Assembly (NCBI RefSeq): GCF_000006565.2
Contig: NC_031475.1
Coordinates: 1,819,535-1,883,534 of the forward strand
Length of the DNA: 64,000 bases
Direction of reading: 5' to 3'
Source of the DNA: Toxoplasma gondii ME49
Taxonomy: Eukaryota > Apicomplexa > Conoidasida > Eucoccidiorida > Sarcocystidae
Within the stretch, counting starts at the first letter, position 1, and each line of letters begins with the position of its first letter. Shown in pieces: positions 25,201 through 36,600 of this stretch. The notes beneath the pieces are model-generated. The model made no database searches. It saw only the letters and a program-made list of their open reading frames with translations, and had not been told where the DNA came from. The translations under genes were made by a program, and so were the position numbers.

Positions 25201-25940
25201 CCTTCCGTCTTCTCTTGCGTCTTTCGAGCGACAGTGGAGGCAGGGGAACAGGCAGAGAGGCCAGACAAAGCGCAGTCCTCGACACACGCTTGCCTTTCTC
25301 TCGACACTTCGGAACTCTGCCGCAGCGCTGACGACGGAGACGTCCCCACATCCTCACTGGGAAAGTCTGGCGCGACAACGGGGTCGCAGTCTCCTAAGAC
25401 GCCCTGGTGTCTGTACAGCGCATCGGCAGAGCGCCGATGTGAAGGCCTACGAGGGACTCCGCACAGTTCCAGCTTCGCCACGCTCGTGGAATTCACCTCG
25501 CGTCTGTCCTGTCTCTTTCTGTCCTCACAGCCAGTCGCATTTCTCCCTTCACGCCCTTCACGCGTGTCTGCACACGATCGAAGAGAAGGAGAAGACGCAT
25601 GCAAATCTATGTGCGACAGGGGAGGCCAGGAGAGATAAGCGTGGTCACTGGACGGCTCCGGAGGCTGCGAGGCTTCGCAGAAGGCGTCTCTCTCCCTGTT
25701 GTAAGTCGCCTCTTCGCCGGGCCTTTCTGGCGAGAGTTTCCACGGAAGAGAGAAGGCCGCGGGGAGGAAGGACGAGAGCCCAGACAGCGAGGACATGCCG
25801 CGAGGGTCGTCCTCCGGCATTCCTGGCGTTTCAGAGGCGGAGGCAAGAAGGGAGGAGACACGCGGGGATGCTTTCTCCGTCGCGCTTCGTTCGTCCTTCT
25901 CTTCCTCCGCCCCTGGAGAGGCTCCGAAGAAGAAGGACAT
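20271..25940 (-). CDS. TBC-domain Rab GTPase-activating protein
   Basis: TBC proteins supply an Arg and a Gln finger that speed GTP hydrolysis by Rab GTPases on endomembranes. Exons: 25940-24649, 24219-24130, 23659-23543, 23009-22928, 22596-22298, 21839-21770, 21480-21319, 20864-20271, giving about 901 residues. Residues 1-430 (exon 1) are acidic and probably disordered. The TBC core spans roughly 430-705: LVRRGIPDSLR, then IELDLLRTFP with the catalytic Arg at about 520, then YCQSMN with the Gln finger at about 556, GVDCLCAELFLSLY and RIWDSLVLEG. The tail of about 195 residues is Arg/Ser-rich. A TAA lies in frame just upstream of the ATG at 25940, which is therefore the first ATG. The exon 3 donor (after 23543, GTTTAA) is weak and chosen mainly by phase. 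YCQSMN departs from the usual YCQGMN. Confidence 0.88.
20937..21215. repeat. Purine-rich simple-sequence tract in TBC-gene intron 7
   Basis: Plus strand is almost pure A/G, with tandem GGAAA units near 21090-21118 and GAGAGGGGA units near 21165-21205. On the coding (minus) strand it is a long CT tract upstream of the last acceptor. Confidence 0.85.
21865..21890. repeat. Poly-G tract in TBC-gene intron 5
   Basis: G runs on the plus strand (C-rich on the coding strand) some 25-50 bases upstream of the exon 6 acceptor at 21840. Confidence 0.85.
22171..22210. repeat. (TA)n in TBC-gene intron 5
   Basis: About 20 uninterrupted TA units inside intron 22297-21840; the purest AT array in the window. 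Confidence 0.95.
23254..23279. repeat. (TA)n in TBC-gene intron 3
   Basis: Uninterrupted TA array between exons 3 and 4 of the TBC gene. Confidence 0.9.
23952..23996. repeat. (TA)n in TBC-gene intron 2
   Basis: Two TA arrays separated by ACATAA, between exons 2 and 3 of the TBC gene. Confidence 0.9.
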
Positions 25941-28900
25941 GCTGCCCGGCTTCGACACAGACGAAGTCGTCCAGGCCTCGATCCCGTTCAAAGGTTACTC
26001 CGGAGCAGAGAAGAGGAGACATCGACGCAAGCAGAACATCTGCAACGACGGCGCGCCCGGGCGGTTCGCGTAACCAAAGAAGGAGGACGGAAAAGAAAAC
26101 GCGAGACCTGACAACTCACGCGTCGGCTGCTCACAAGTGGGCGGTCGCGGAGGAAACGCCTTTTTCGCAGCAAGCGGAGTGCCTTGAAAGAGAAGAGGAG
26201 CCAAAACAGCGACGAGAGAGGACGGGGGTTTCTCTGCTGGAGACACAGAAACGAAAACCTGGAGACGCGCCGAGGCAATTGCCGGGGAGGAACGCCCGAG
26301 AGTGACGTGCGTCTTCGAAAACCTGAGCTTGGAGTGTGTGAAACATTCTTTTCAGAGGTGTCGGCAGAGACGGCGCTGTCGTACGACTCGAAGACCGAGA
26401 AGAAAGACAGGTGACCCCCGGGAAACGAGTCCGCCGTCACGGCTGATGCAAGTCTATACTCTTACAATCGAAGTAGTCTTCCAGTACCGGAAGAGGATTG
26501 CGGACCGGCGTTTCGTCGCAACAGCTGCAGTACAGGTCCCCGTACGTCTCGGAGGAGGCGTCGCCGCGATCGGAACTGTGAAACGGATGGAAACGTCGGT
26601 ACAGGTTTTCACATAGGCAAACGATGGCCGACTGGGCTTCGCAGAACAGAGTCCTGTACGAGGCATACCGTTGTCCCCGACAGCTTCCACGAGCTCTCCA
26701 GAACTGCTTAATGCAGCAGAGGTGCACATGTGGTCGCTAGCACAGAAAAACAAATTTCGGGAGAGCATAGAGACTCTTCTAGGGGACAGGGAACGACGAC
26801 AAGCAGCTGGCTGCCTAGCGTGCTTGCGCTGTCGGGTGTATGTCCACCTGGAAGCTGGCGTCTACTGCACGCCCAAATGCCACTTTCGTCCTGGCTCTCG
26901 ACTCGATGAGATATTTGCAACTGTAGAGTGGAATTCTGTTTCGCGTTCTCTGCGCCCATTGACTTTTCCATCTCTCTGCAGCGCTTCGAAAACCTCGGCT
27001 GCGTGGCGGGCCACGACGTAAAACAGACGCACACACACGGCGCTAGCGACGGCTTTTGCAAGGTCATGCAGCGACTTCACGGGAGACTCACTTGGCAGAA
27101 CGTAAGAACACCGTCTACATCATCCGAGACTGGGGAGTTCGGTGAAGTCAGACCGGCAGCACTGGCATGCATGCGAGGAACTTTCTGGGGAACGCGGCTA
27201 GGTAGGCGGCGAGGGTTGGACAGGCGTTCGAGAACTTGGAAGAAGTCCAGATATACGGCTGGTTCGACACCCCTGCGCCATCCGAGTGTGAGACCTTTGT
27301 TTCCAGAACACTCGGCGATGAGACCGGGGGATTCCGCGCACATCGACATACAGTTGACACTTCCGGACAGCGTCGAGCGCGTCTCGGGAGCGCATGCAAA
27401 GACTCGAATTCGACCAGCCAATCTCAGATGCAACTCCGTTGGTTGGGCGCGCGTTTTCGACTTCTTTTGCGGAGATCTCCTTTGAAAGGCAACCAAGGAA
27501 ACGCACGGCCTCGCCGTTTTTCTGTTCGCGTCCTCGCAAGCCTCGCTGCGGCGTGGCGCCCAAGGCAGGCAGTGACCGCGCGACACACAACAAGGGGGGA
27601 GTGTGAAGTCAGCATTGCCTGCTCTGAACTGGGGACACACACACACTGTGTCTTTCTTGTACAAACTAGACAAGAAACAAATCGGCTTCCGACTTTTCCT
27701 GCTCAACAACTCACCCGATCGTTTAGGGACGGTTGGCGTTCACTTGTGCCACGCCCCTCGCACTCAGTGGAGCCCGCATGAGTGAGGCTCATCTCACTTG
27801 CATTAGTGAAATCGCATGTTCCAGAGAGAATTTGCCATGCATGTTTCCGGAATTTGAGTCTGACCGACGTGTGTTCGATGGCAAGCGTTCGGGAGTTCTT
27901 GTTCCAGAAAAAAATTAGACGGTTGTAGGAGTCTCTCTTCTGTGAGCCTGCACTCGAGGCTACCAAAAAACCGGAGAAAGCATGACGCGGCACGAGCACT
28001 TTTCAGACAGATGAAGGAATGTCCAGAGACATACTCTTTTCTAGAACTGAAGCTGTTCTAGACCACAACGAGTCTAGCACGATCTCTACCGTGTCTGTCT
28101 TTATGAATCAGAGGTAATTCGTGTGTCTTTGTGTCGCCGGGACCGATGCCAGCACAGAGTTACACAGAGCTAGCCTGTTTGTTTTTTCACAGAGGTCGTC
28201 ACTCCTGCCACTTTTGTTTCAGAGACAAATGGCTCCTGGCTGCTGGAGTTCTGCTTTGCGTCGATTTGGGGATTTTAACGGTCGCGGAGCAAGTCGACCT
28301 GCGTTGTCGGCGCGCGGGAGTGCTGCCCAGTTTCTCCAGAGTGTGTGACTGACGAAGGGTGCTCTCAAGGCTTCGCTTTCTACGTGCTTGATTTGGAGGA
28401 CTTTTCGTTTTGGTTCATCTGAGCTGCAGAAGTGCAGATGCAAGGTGGTATCTGCAAACCCACGCCAAAAGTGTGGTTAAATTTGTCGACTTTTGTACGG
28501 GGAGGATGCCTCTCAAAGTCGAGAACTCGTTCTCGATTCACCGGGATTATCCGCCGAAGAAGTCTACCGAAAGAGCCGTCGAGGACGATGGCGATGACCT
28601 AAATATTCGCGTCTGAGAACTAGGTTTCCCTCGCTGTTCACACGAAGAGAAACAGTCACAGCAGCGGCATTCCATACATGCTGCTAACTGTTTGTCAAAA
28701 ACCCATAAGTTATTCCTCCAATGGACACAAGGACGTTGCCTTTTTACCAAAAAAAGAAATAGAGTTCTTCGCAACAGGCATCCAGAACGAGTCGTAAAAC
28801 TCTCTCATGGGTGGTTCTGTACGCCACGTTTCCCGCGGGTCCACATCTACACTGCAGCCAGAACCTCAAGACCCGTACGAAGAATCCTGTGCTCAGCATT

Positions 28901-30659
28901 CCCCGACTCAGACATTAGCTTGTACTTGCAGTAGAGTGCGTAACGAGAGGAGAGAAATACATGCGCAAAGTTTCAGCAAACAGAACCCCGTGCTGACAGA
29001 ACTGCTTTCCTCCGTTAGTCTCTATACCCGAAATGGTCGGACCCCGTCCGGTTTCCCCTCCTGTTCCACCGGCTGCCCGCGCGTACGAGAAGGCGTTGTG
29101 AAGCAAGAGGAAACCACTACTCAGATTGGGGAGGATTGGACCATCGTCCTGGGAGGAGTTCTATCTGCGACGGGCATGTTAGCAGAAGCATGATTTATGA
29201 GTGGTACCGACTACGAAAAGACCGGTATCTTGTCGGTGTTTGCTGCGTCGGAATCTGGCAGACATGCCATTTTCTGCTCCCTCTCTTCCACCCTTACTGC
29301 GAGAAATACCGGAAAGCAGTCCCGCCCACTTTTCTTTCCGTTTCTTGACCCTCCCAGTGACCAGCAAGGCGAGTTCAGATTTCGATCGCATGCACGCCTG
29401 CGACGCAGCTCGTCTAGCGCCTGTCAGCATCTGCCGTCTTTTTTCTTCGCTTCTCCCTCTTCAAACCGCGAGAGAGAAACGGCATATGCCACAATTGTGG
29501 GTTTCGCTGCAAAGATGTCTCTCGACAGGCACTTGCTTTTTCGGCCGAGGCCTTTCTGTGCACACTTGGATAGCTACCGTCCGGGAGCTTGCTGAGAATC
29601 GAGTGAGACTGGGGCAGCTTGGAAAGCGAGCCTCTCCAGTGTTGGCTTGCGTGCTTTCCCCCTTTTTTCTTTTCTTCTGTAATTCATTTCGCCTTTTCTG
29701 GAAAATGACGACGGCAGGACGAGCACTGTTTAGGCGTAGTTCTCTGGTGTGAAACACGGCGCCGTCGACCCTCCCATTCTGTTCGTCGGGTGCAAGTGGC
29801 GGTGTGCTTCTGCGTGGCCACTGGTTCCTCTTGACTTCTTTCTGGAAACTTTTTTCAGATGGAGAGTTCTCGAATTAAGTGACGGGCGCGGCCCGAATTC
29901 CGTTGTTTTCGAGATCTGGGGAACAGAGTTGAATTTCTTCCGTTTTCCAACGTCCAGTTTGTCTGTCTCGAGACCCAGCCCAAGAAGTCATCCTTTGTAA
30001 AAGAGGTCTCTCAAACGTCGGTAACAAGCCAGCACTTTCCGCAAAAAAAGCGTTCCTCTCTACACGGAGAAAAAGGTTCTAAGGGAAAGCTCTGCCTTTT
30101 TTCCAGATTTCAGAATCTTTTTCCGGTCGTGACCGTTTCTTGCGGCGGATCTGGGACGAGGAACCCAAATGCGCTAACTCTTTTGTCTTTCCCGACACAG
30201 ACTCCTCTCTTTAGCTTTTCATGGTGTCTCTGTCCTAGCGGAAACCGCTTGCATTTTTGAAAACTCTTCCTTCGACTGTCACGGCGCTATTTGTCTCGGC
30301 ACCAGGCCTTTGTTTCCTCTCAGCCTTTTGGAGGACCGTTCGACGTCCCTTGCCACAGATCTCTCTGTCTCGTTTTCTCCTCTGCAGTGGTAGAAAGGGA
30401 ATGTTCTCCTCCATCTTTGCCCATGCAAACCTTGCTGTTGCTACTTCCAAACCCCATTGGGTCTGCGTGTCTCTCCGCGTATTCTTCACCAGAGCGGCGT
30501 CCTTTCCCCCCGGTGTGAAACACTGGCGGCTGAGCCGGCCGCCATCTATGTTTCTCCTTTCAGTTCCAGAAACGGAACCGCTGGTCTCTTCAGCGAGGAC
30601 GCGCCTCTCCGTCGCTATGCTCGCCCGACTCCTTTCTCTGCACACTTGCCAAAGAAAAG
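25941..30659. promoter_or_regulatory. Divergent upstream region of the TBC gene and the CRMP gene
   Basis: The starts of the two genes face away from each other across this region, so both promoters and any 5' UTR introns should be here. From 26300 to 27700 several frames on both strands read like coding sequence, for example minus 26712-26437 after an AAGCAG acceptor, minus 27399-27100 with a CAA|GTGAGT donor, and plus 26440-26616. They conflict with each other and I cannot join them into a gene or assign a family. A small uncharacterised gene here is possible. From 27700 to 30600 I see only short frames. Confidence 0.4.
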
Positions 30660-33600
30660 ATGGATTCTGCGTCGACTTCCATGTCTCGCGTCCATCCTTC
30701 TGGGGTGTACAGACGGCCACTGCTTCCTTCTGGCGGTCCTCGTTCAACCTCTGAGAGAGACGAACGCGTGGACTTGTCAGGATGTCCCAGACATGTAGAA
30801 AGAGGTACTTGCTTGTCCCTCCCTCCGTCTTTCTCTGCAGCCGCTCTGGACGCTTGTCTGGACTCCCGCTGCCAAGTTCTTTCGACTGCAGCAAGCGGTG
30901 GCTGCATGCAGAGCGCAACGGAACATCTCCGCGTTTCAACTCGGCCGTGTGTTGCCTCGACACACGCAAACAGTGGAACTTTCGCAGCAGTGCGCAGCCG
31001 GGTCAAACGAGGACAGGCACTCTCGCTCTTTCTGCTCTTCTCTTCTTGCCCTCTCCTTCTTCTTCTCCTCTTGCACCAGGTACCTTGTTGTGGGATTCAC
31101 CTTGAACGTAAAACAGACACACCGTCTCGCATCTCGATTTTCACGGTGCTTCTCGCTTCTGCTCCAGTGTGGTCCACCATTCTCATCTCTCTGTCTCTCT
31201 CTCTCTTTTTCCCTATCTCTCTCTGTCTCTCTGTCAGTTCATGGACATGTTCCCACTCATCCCTCGCTGGGCCTGTGCGTCTCCCTCGTGCTACCCCAGT
31301 GTCATATTCCTCTGGATGCAGCGGTCGGTGTTTTGTACCATATCTTAAATGCATGTATATTACGCAGTATGTACCGATCAATCCGTCCATCTCACCACAG
31401 GGATATATACACTGGAATGTCCACCGTTGCATGCTCGTTCCTAACATGTATTGTTATTTCTCGACTCGGTCTCGTCCTGCAAGAACGTCTTTTTGCGTGT
31501 TTCGACTGCCTTTGCTTCAGGCGTTTGGTCGTTTGCTCTCTTCTTTCGCGTCCTGCCTCGCTCTGCTCATCTCCTTTTGGCGTTTCCCCTCTGCCTCTTC
31601 TTTTCAGTTTTTTATTTCCAGTCTTCATACAGAAACCGTTCTCGGTTCTCCGCTGCTCCCAGCACTTGCAGTCGAAGTGTCTTCGCCGGAGGCTCTGAAG
31701 ACGACATTTGAAGCGCGAGAGGCTGATTCACACCGAGGATCCAGAGATGGCGAGAAGGTTTCAGGAAGCAGAGACATCCGTTTCGAAGAACAAGAAATTC
31801 GTTCCAGAGACGGCAAAGAAACAAGTTTTCCGTCCCCGCATGGCGATCAGCCGAGCGGTGCCGGCGCGTGGACAGCTGAGGGCCGCCGCAAGAAAAGTGA
31901 GGTGTCTCTCCTGTAACGCGACTGGTTGAAACCTCTCGTTTTATCGCTTTGTTTACCTCCGGGGACTCTCGAGTTGCCTTCGGAGCCTCTTTTTTGCTGT
32001 TTTTGGGCGCGGATGGCTGTGACAGAGTGCCTCAGAACAGGAGAGCCGGCCGGCTTCTTCATCGCTGCCACACACTCCGACGCCTCCCCGTTTTAGGATT
32101 TAGGCTTTCCTGTTTCACAGACAGAAAACGCGCGGACGGACGATCCTCTAAAGCGCCAGGTTTGGCCTCACGCGCGTTTGGTTCTTCGTCTTTTCGATGT
32201 TTTCCAGGATCCTTTTACCGAGACCACATCGAACGCGGGACTTCGCATCCGGCGTTTTCGTTCTTCTCGGATCCGACCTCTCGCTTTGTGCTGGACCCCC
32301 ACCTGCCGGCTTCGCATGCGTCCACGTGTGAGCGCGGGGCTTCTTGTTCTCCCGTCGACGCGATTCAGCCGGTCTTCGTGTCGCCTTCTCACTCCGGAAA
32401 TGAGTCCGAAAAAGCCGAACGCGCGCGCTTGGAACAGTCGACGCCCGCGAAACTCTGGCGCCCACCAAAGGTCTTCGCAGAGTCGTTCGCCTCCGACAGA
32501 CGACAAACCGACACCGGCCTCGTCTCGCTGCACGGAGACGTCGCCTTTCGGTCCCCAGGCTTCACAGTGTCCATCAAGAGACAAGCGCAAAAAGAATGGG
32601 AACGAGAACAGTTGAGGGAGAAGCTTCTCGCCGAGGGCGGCGATCTAAGCATGCTCGAAGGTACGCCTTCGCGTAGCCTGAAACATCGACTCTGGAGAGA
32701 CTGAAGGACCACCCAGTCAAACTGCGTCCTCTAGACGTCCAGAGGTTGAGAGTTTACGGTTTTGGGTTCAGGGAGTGCTGTTATTTTTGAAAGGGGAGCT
32801 TCGTCAAGTGGCTTCTTTCGAAACCAAACAGGATGGTATCCACCTCAAGGCGTCTGAACAGCGCTCAGCAGTTCTCTGAAGGCCATGCGGATGCCTGTTA
32901 TCTTTTGTATTGAGGGTGGAATGTCGAGGAGTTGTCGCCTAGCGTTTTTCTTTAGCACGATCAGCTTAGAAAAGGCTCAGGCTCGCTTCTCCTTCTCGCG
33001 TCAGAGTTGCGAGAGTCTCAGATCTGTTGGGCCCCCCTTTTTTGCGTGTTTTTTGTGTCTCAGTCTCTCGCATGTCTCTCGTTTTGAAAGGGTACCCACA
33101 GGCCGAAGATACCCCACTCTATGCGTGCCTTTCTCTGGTCGCTTGCATGCGTCTCTGCTGAGCTTCTCGTTTCTTCTCCCAAAATCCCAAGGCAGCCGTC
33201 TGCTTTCGTGTCTTTTACCAGCCTTCAAGTTGAAGTTCCCTCTACCGCCTAGAGTCCATTCCTTGAGGGTCATTGCGCAGTTGCACGTTGCTTGTCGAAA
33301 AAGTCACGCAGCGAAGTGTCACTTTTCTTGCGGGTGTCGTCAGTTCAGGAGGACAACGACTCGGGTGAAATCTACTTATATTCTTCAATGCAACTGGCTC
33401 TCGACCGTCAATGCGTTTCGCAAGCGGAGGCGATGAAGACTGATTGGAGTTACGTGAGGTTGCATGCCTCGAACTTCTACTGTTTCTCGAAAGACGACCT
33501 CAACTTTGAAACGACCGGACAGCACTGCGTAGACAGCTGCAGCCAGACAGTGGCATGCGCGGGCGTCCCGACGACTCGAGCCATCAGGAATATAACAGAC

Positions 33601-36600
33601 ACGGCGAAACTTCCGGACAACATCTTAGGGAGAAACTGGCCCCTCAAACACTGCGGTGAGTTCCAGACAAGCACGGCCACTCTCTACGCGCAACGTCGCT
33701 CGAGGCTCAGATGAGCTGAGCGGACGACCCACGCAAGGGCAATTCTCCACACACGGAACGGGGATGACAAGCGTTCGTAAATTCATACACATAAATATAT
33801 ATACCTAAATACGTGTATATACATATATATATATATATATATAAATAGGTATTTGTATGTATATGTATGTGTGTGTACGTATGCATGAGCGTATCTACAG
33901 CCCTACACGGAGGCACACCCGTAGGTATCGAACTACTTATATAGATATATCTATGTGCCTATGCATCTGTCTCTATATCGGCCCGTGCGTGGTTACTTGT
34001 ACGTGTTTATTTCTGGTTCTATCTCCACATCTGTAGGGACTTTTATTTGTCTACATGTAGCCAAGGACGCCTATCTACATGTGCCTACTTCGACCTTTCT
34101 GTTTGTGATTACCTAGGTCTCTGTTGATGTATCTGTGTTTGTATCAGTATGTCTGTCTAGCGTCCTTGGTCTACCTTCTCCTGTCTATGCCTTTCTCGAT
34201 GGGTGCCTCTGGGTCTCACCACCTTAGTCTCCCTCTCTCTGTCGACATGTCGAGAAGCCTGTGGCTGCCAGGTTCCATTGTGTGGCTTTCCTTGCACAAG
34301 TCGATTTCCGTTTCGAGTCTTGTGCCCTCAGTTACCTCCCGTCTCCAGGATGCGTTGAATGAAATCTGTGGGAGCCCCGAGAGCATCTACAGGGTCGTCA
34401 ACGACGTCGCTGGATGCGTGCCTGTCGAAAGTATCGACTGGACCGAGGCCTCGCCTGTCTGCGTAGACGACTGTAACAAAGTGGTGAATTGCTACGGCCA
34501 AGTCACAAACGCTGATCAGATGGTTCCGTTCACCAGCGACCAAAGGGCGATGCTGGAAACGAGAAAGAAATCTACCTGCCGTAAGTTCGCTGCATGTACA
34601 TGCATCGTCACGTCTGCGTGACGCGTCCAGGTGGTTGCATGCGAAAACATGAGACCCAACTGCATGTGTGGAGACACTTTGAGAGCGTTTCGCAGCGAGA
34701 AAAGCGCCTGCTGAAGACAGCTGAAAAGTTCCGGGATTCAGTGTATCACTGGGATTCATGCTTGCCTGGTAGCTGCAGCCAATTGCAACGTTGGATTTTC
34801 TCCATGTGCTCTCTCTGGCGACGGGTGGAACTCCAGGGGGGTTTCCTTGGATTTCCTGTGGCGTTTTTTTAAAGCGTCCACGTTTGTGGATCTCCTTCCT
34901 GAAGAGGTTTTCAGGGATGTGCATCCGTTTTTTTTCTCGCGGTCCAGAGCCGCCAAGCTTCGAACTGCATGGGCCGTCGCGCTTGCATGCGTTTTGCGTC
35001 TGTTTCGTAGCTCTCCATCGATATCGTACCCGTGCTATATATTGTTCCAGCGTAGGATGCGATGCTGAAAGTAATTTCATCTCTGCTGCGTGGACACCTG
35101 ATCTGTGGCCATACAAGTGCGTACACATGGGAGGACGGTTTCGTAGATACCCCGCTCCTACAGGGGTGGAGCCGGTGGAATCGTCTTGATCCCTGCAAGT
35201 TTCGTCGTTCACAAGACGTGAGATATGCAGGAAGAAGCAAAGAGCGGTTTCTATACCACCGAATTTTGTGAACGGGGAGACGCTCTCGACTTCTTTCTGA
35301 ATCTCGCTCTGCTCCGTCGATCTCCTTTTTCTCTCGAAGTCGTCGCGAAGAAGAGAACCGTTGTGTAAACTTGTGTACAGTTGGTTTCAACTGCTTTAAT
35401 GCACGCAGTATGTGAAGTTCGGAAACCCTGTGGCTTGTACAGAGTTGAGCGGTGAGAAGCGGCTCCAGAAACGTCTTCAGAGACTCTCGAATAGCCTGGA
35501 CACCTCCTGTTGTGTGTGTGCAGTTTGTGATGAAACGCTCGAGCAAGGCAAGCTGTACCGCGGCTGTCAAACACGTACCCGGACAGGAAGAGAGTGCCAG
35601 AGGTGGGACGTGGACTCCCCTCATGAGCATTTTGAACTTCGAGAGGCACACAACTACTGCAGAAACGTCAACGCGGAAGCAGAGATCTGGTGCTACACCA
35701 CAGATCCGCATGTCCGATTCGACTTTTGCGATCCGCTTGGTAAGGTCGAGAGAGAATTTCCACGCTTCGGTCGAGTGCTTCAAACTCTGCGCATGTCGAG
35801 CGGTCCTCAGTGAAGAATCAGACCGGTGGACACCTGGAGTTGTGGCTGTCTCAGAAGGAACAGATTCATTGTGGGCAGAGGCTGAGATGCACGCAGCAGG
35901 TGCGCCTGCCTCGTGTCTCAAGAACTTCTCTACGGTCTCCGAACGAAGTCTCCGTTTTTTCCATAGAAAACATGTACTCACCTCTTTCATTGATTCTGTG
36001 TTCTTTCCGAAACGCTCTATGCTCCGTCCACCCAAGAAGACGTCCTTCACTCTCCAAACTGTGGCTTCAAATAACGGGGAATCAGAACAGATATCAAGTT
36101 CTGTGTCTCCCGAGGTCTGCTCCGTTCCTTCCACTCGTGGGTAAAAGGCGTGTAAGGAACTTCGACGAGCGTTAGAGCAACTTGCTTCGTTTGTTGGTCC
36201 ACACTCAGTCTTACCGAGAACGATGTATTTCACCCGACGAACTGCGTTGTTCTCCGCCACCTCGACTCCGTTTGATTCCGTTTCTTCCGGCCGTTTGCGC
36301 AAGCGCGTCGCATGCGTTTCACCGCGGCATTCACTCTTTCCCCTCTCAACTTTCTCCTCACAGGCGTCTCCGAGCGCTTCGTGCAGCCTGGGGAGACAGT
36401 TGACATTGTCATCAGCGGAGTGGATTTGTCTCCGCACTATTCGCTGCGAATTTACAAAGGCTCGGAGACGAACGTCTGCGGAGCCAACAACGGGCAGAGA
36501 GCACCTGCTGCTTTCAAAGACTGGGGAGTGGAGAGACACTTCCTGCCAAAGTACTCTGTCACAGATGGGACAATCTCCTTGCTGACATGGCCAGACTTGG

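Noticed and set aside
25010..26305. 431-codon plus-strand open frame
   Set aside because: Mostly antisense to TBC-gene exon 1; Arg-rich composition and no motif.
35450..35523. Alternative earlier start of the kringle exon
   Set aside because: Earlier acceptors put stops in frame or break phase; the GTGTGTGCAG acceptor at 35523 keeps phase 1 and begins at the kringle boundary.
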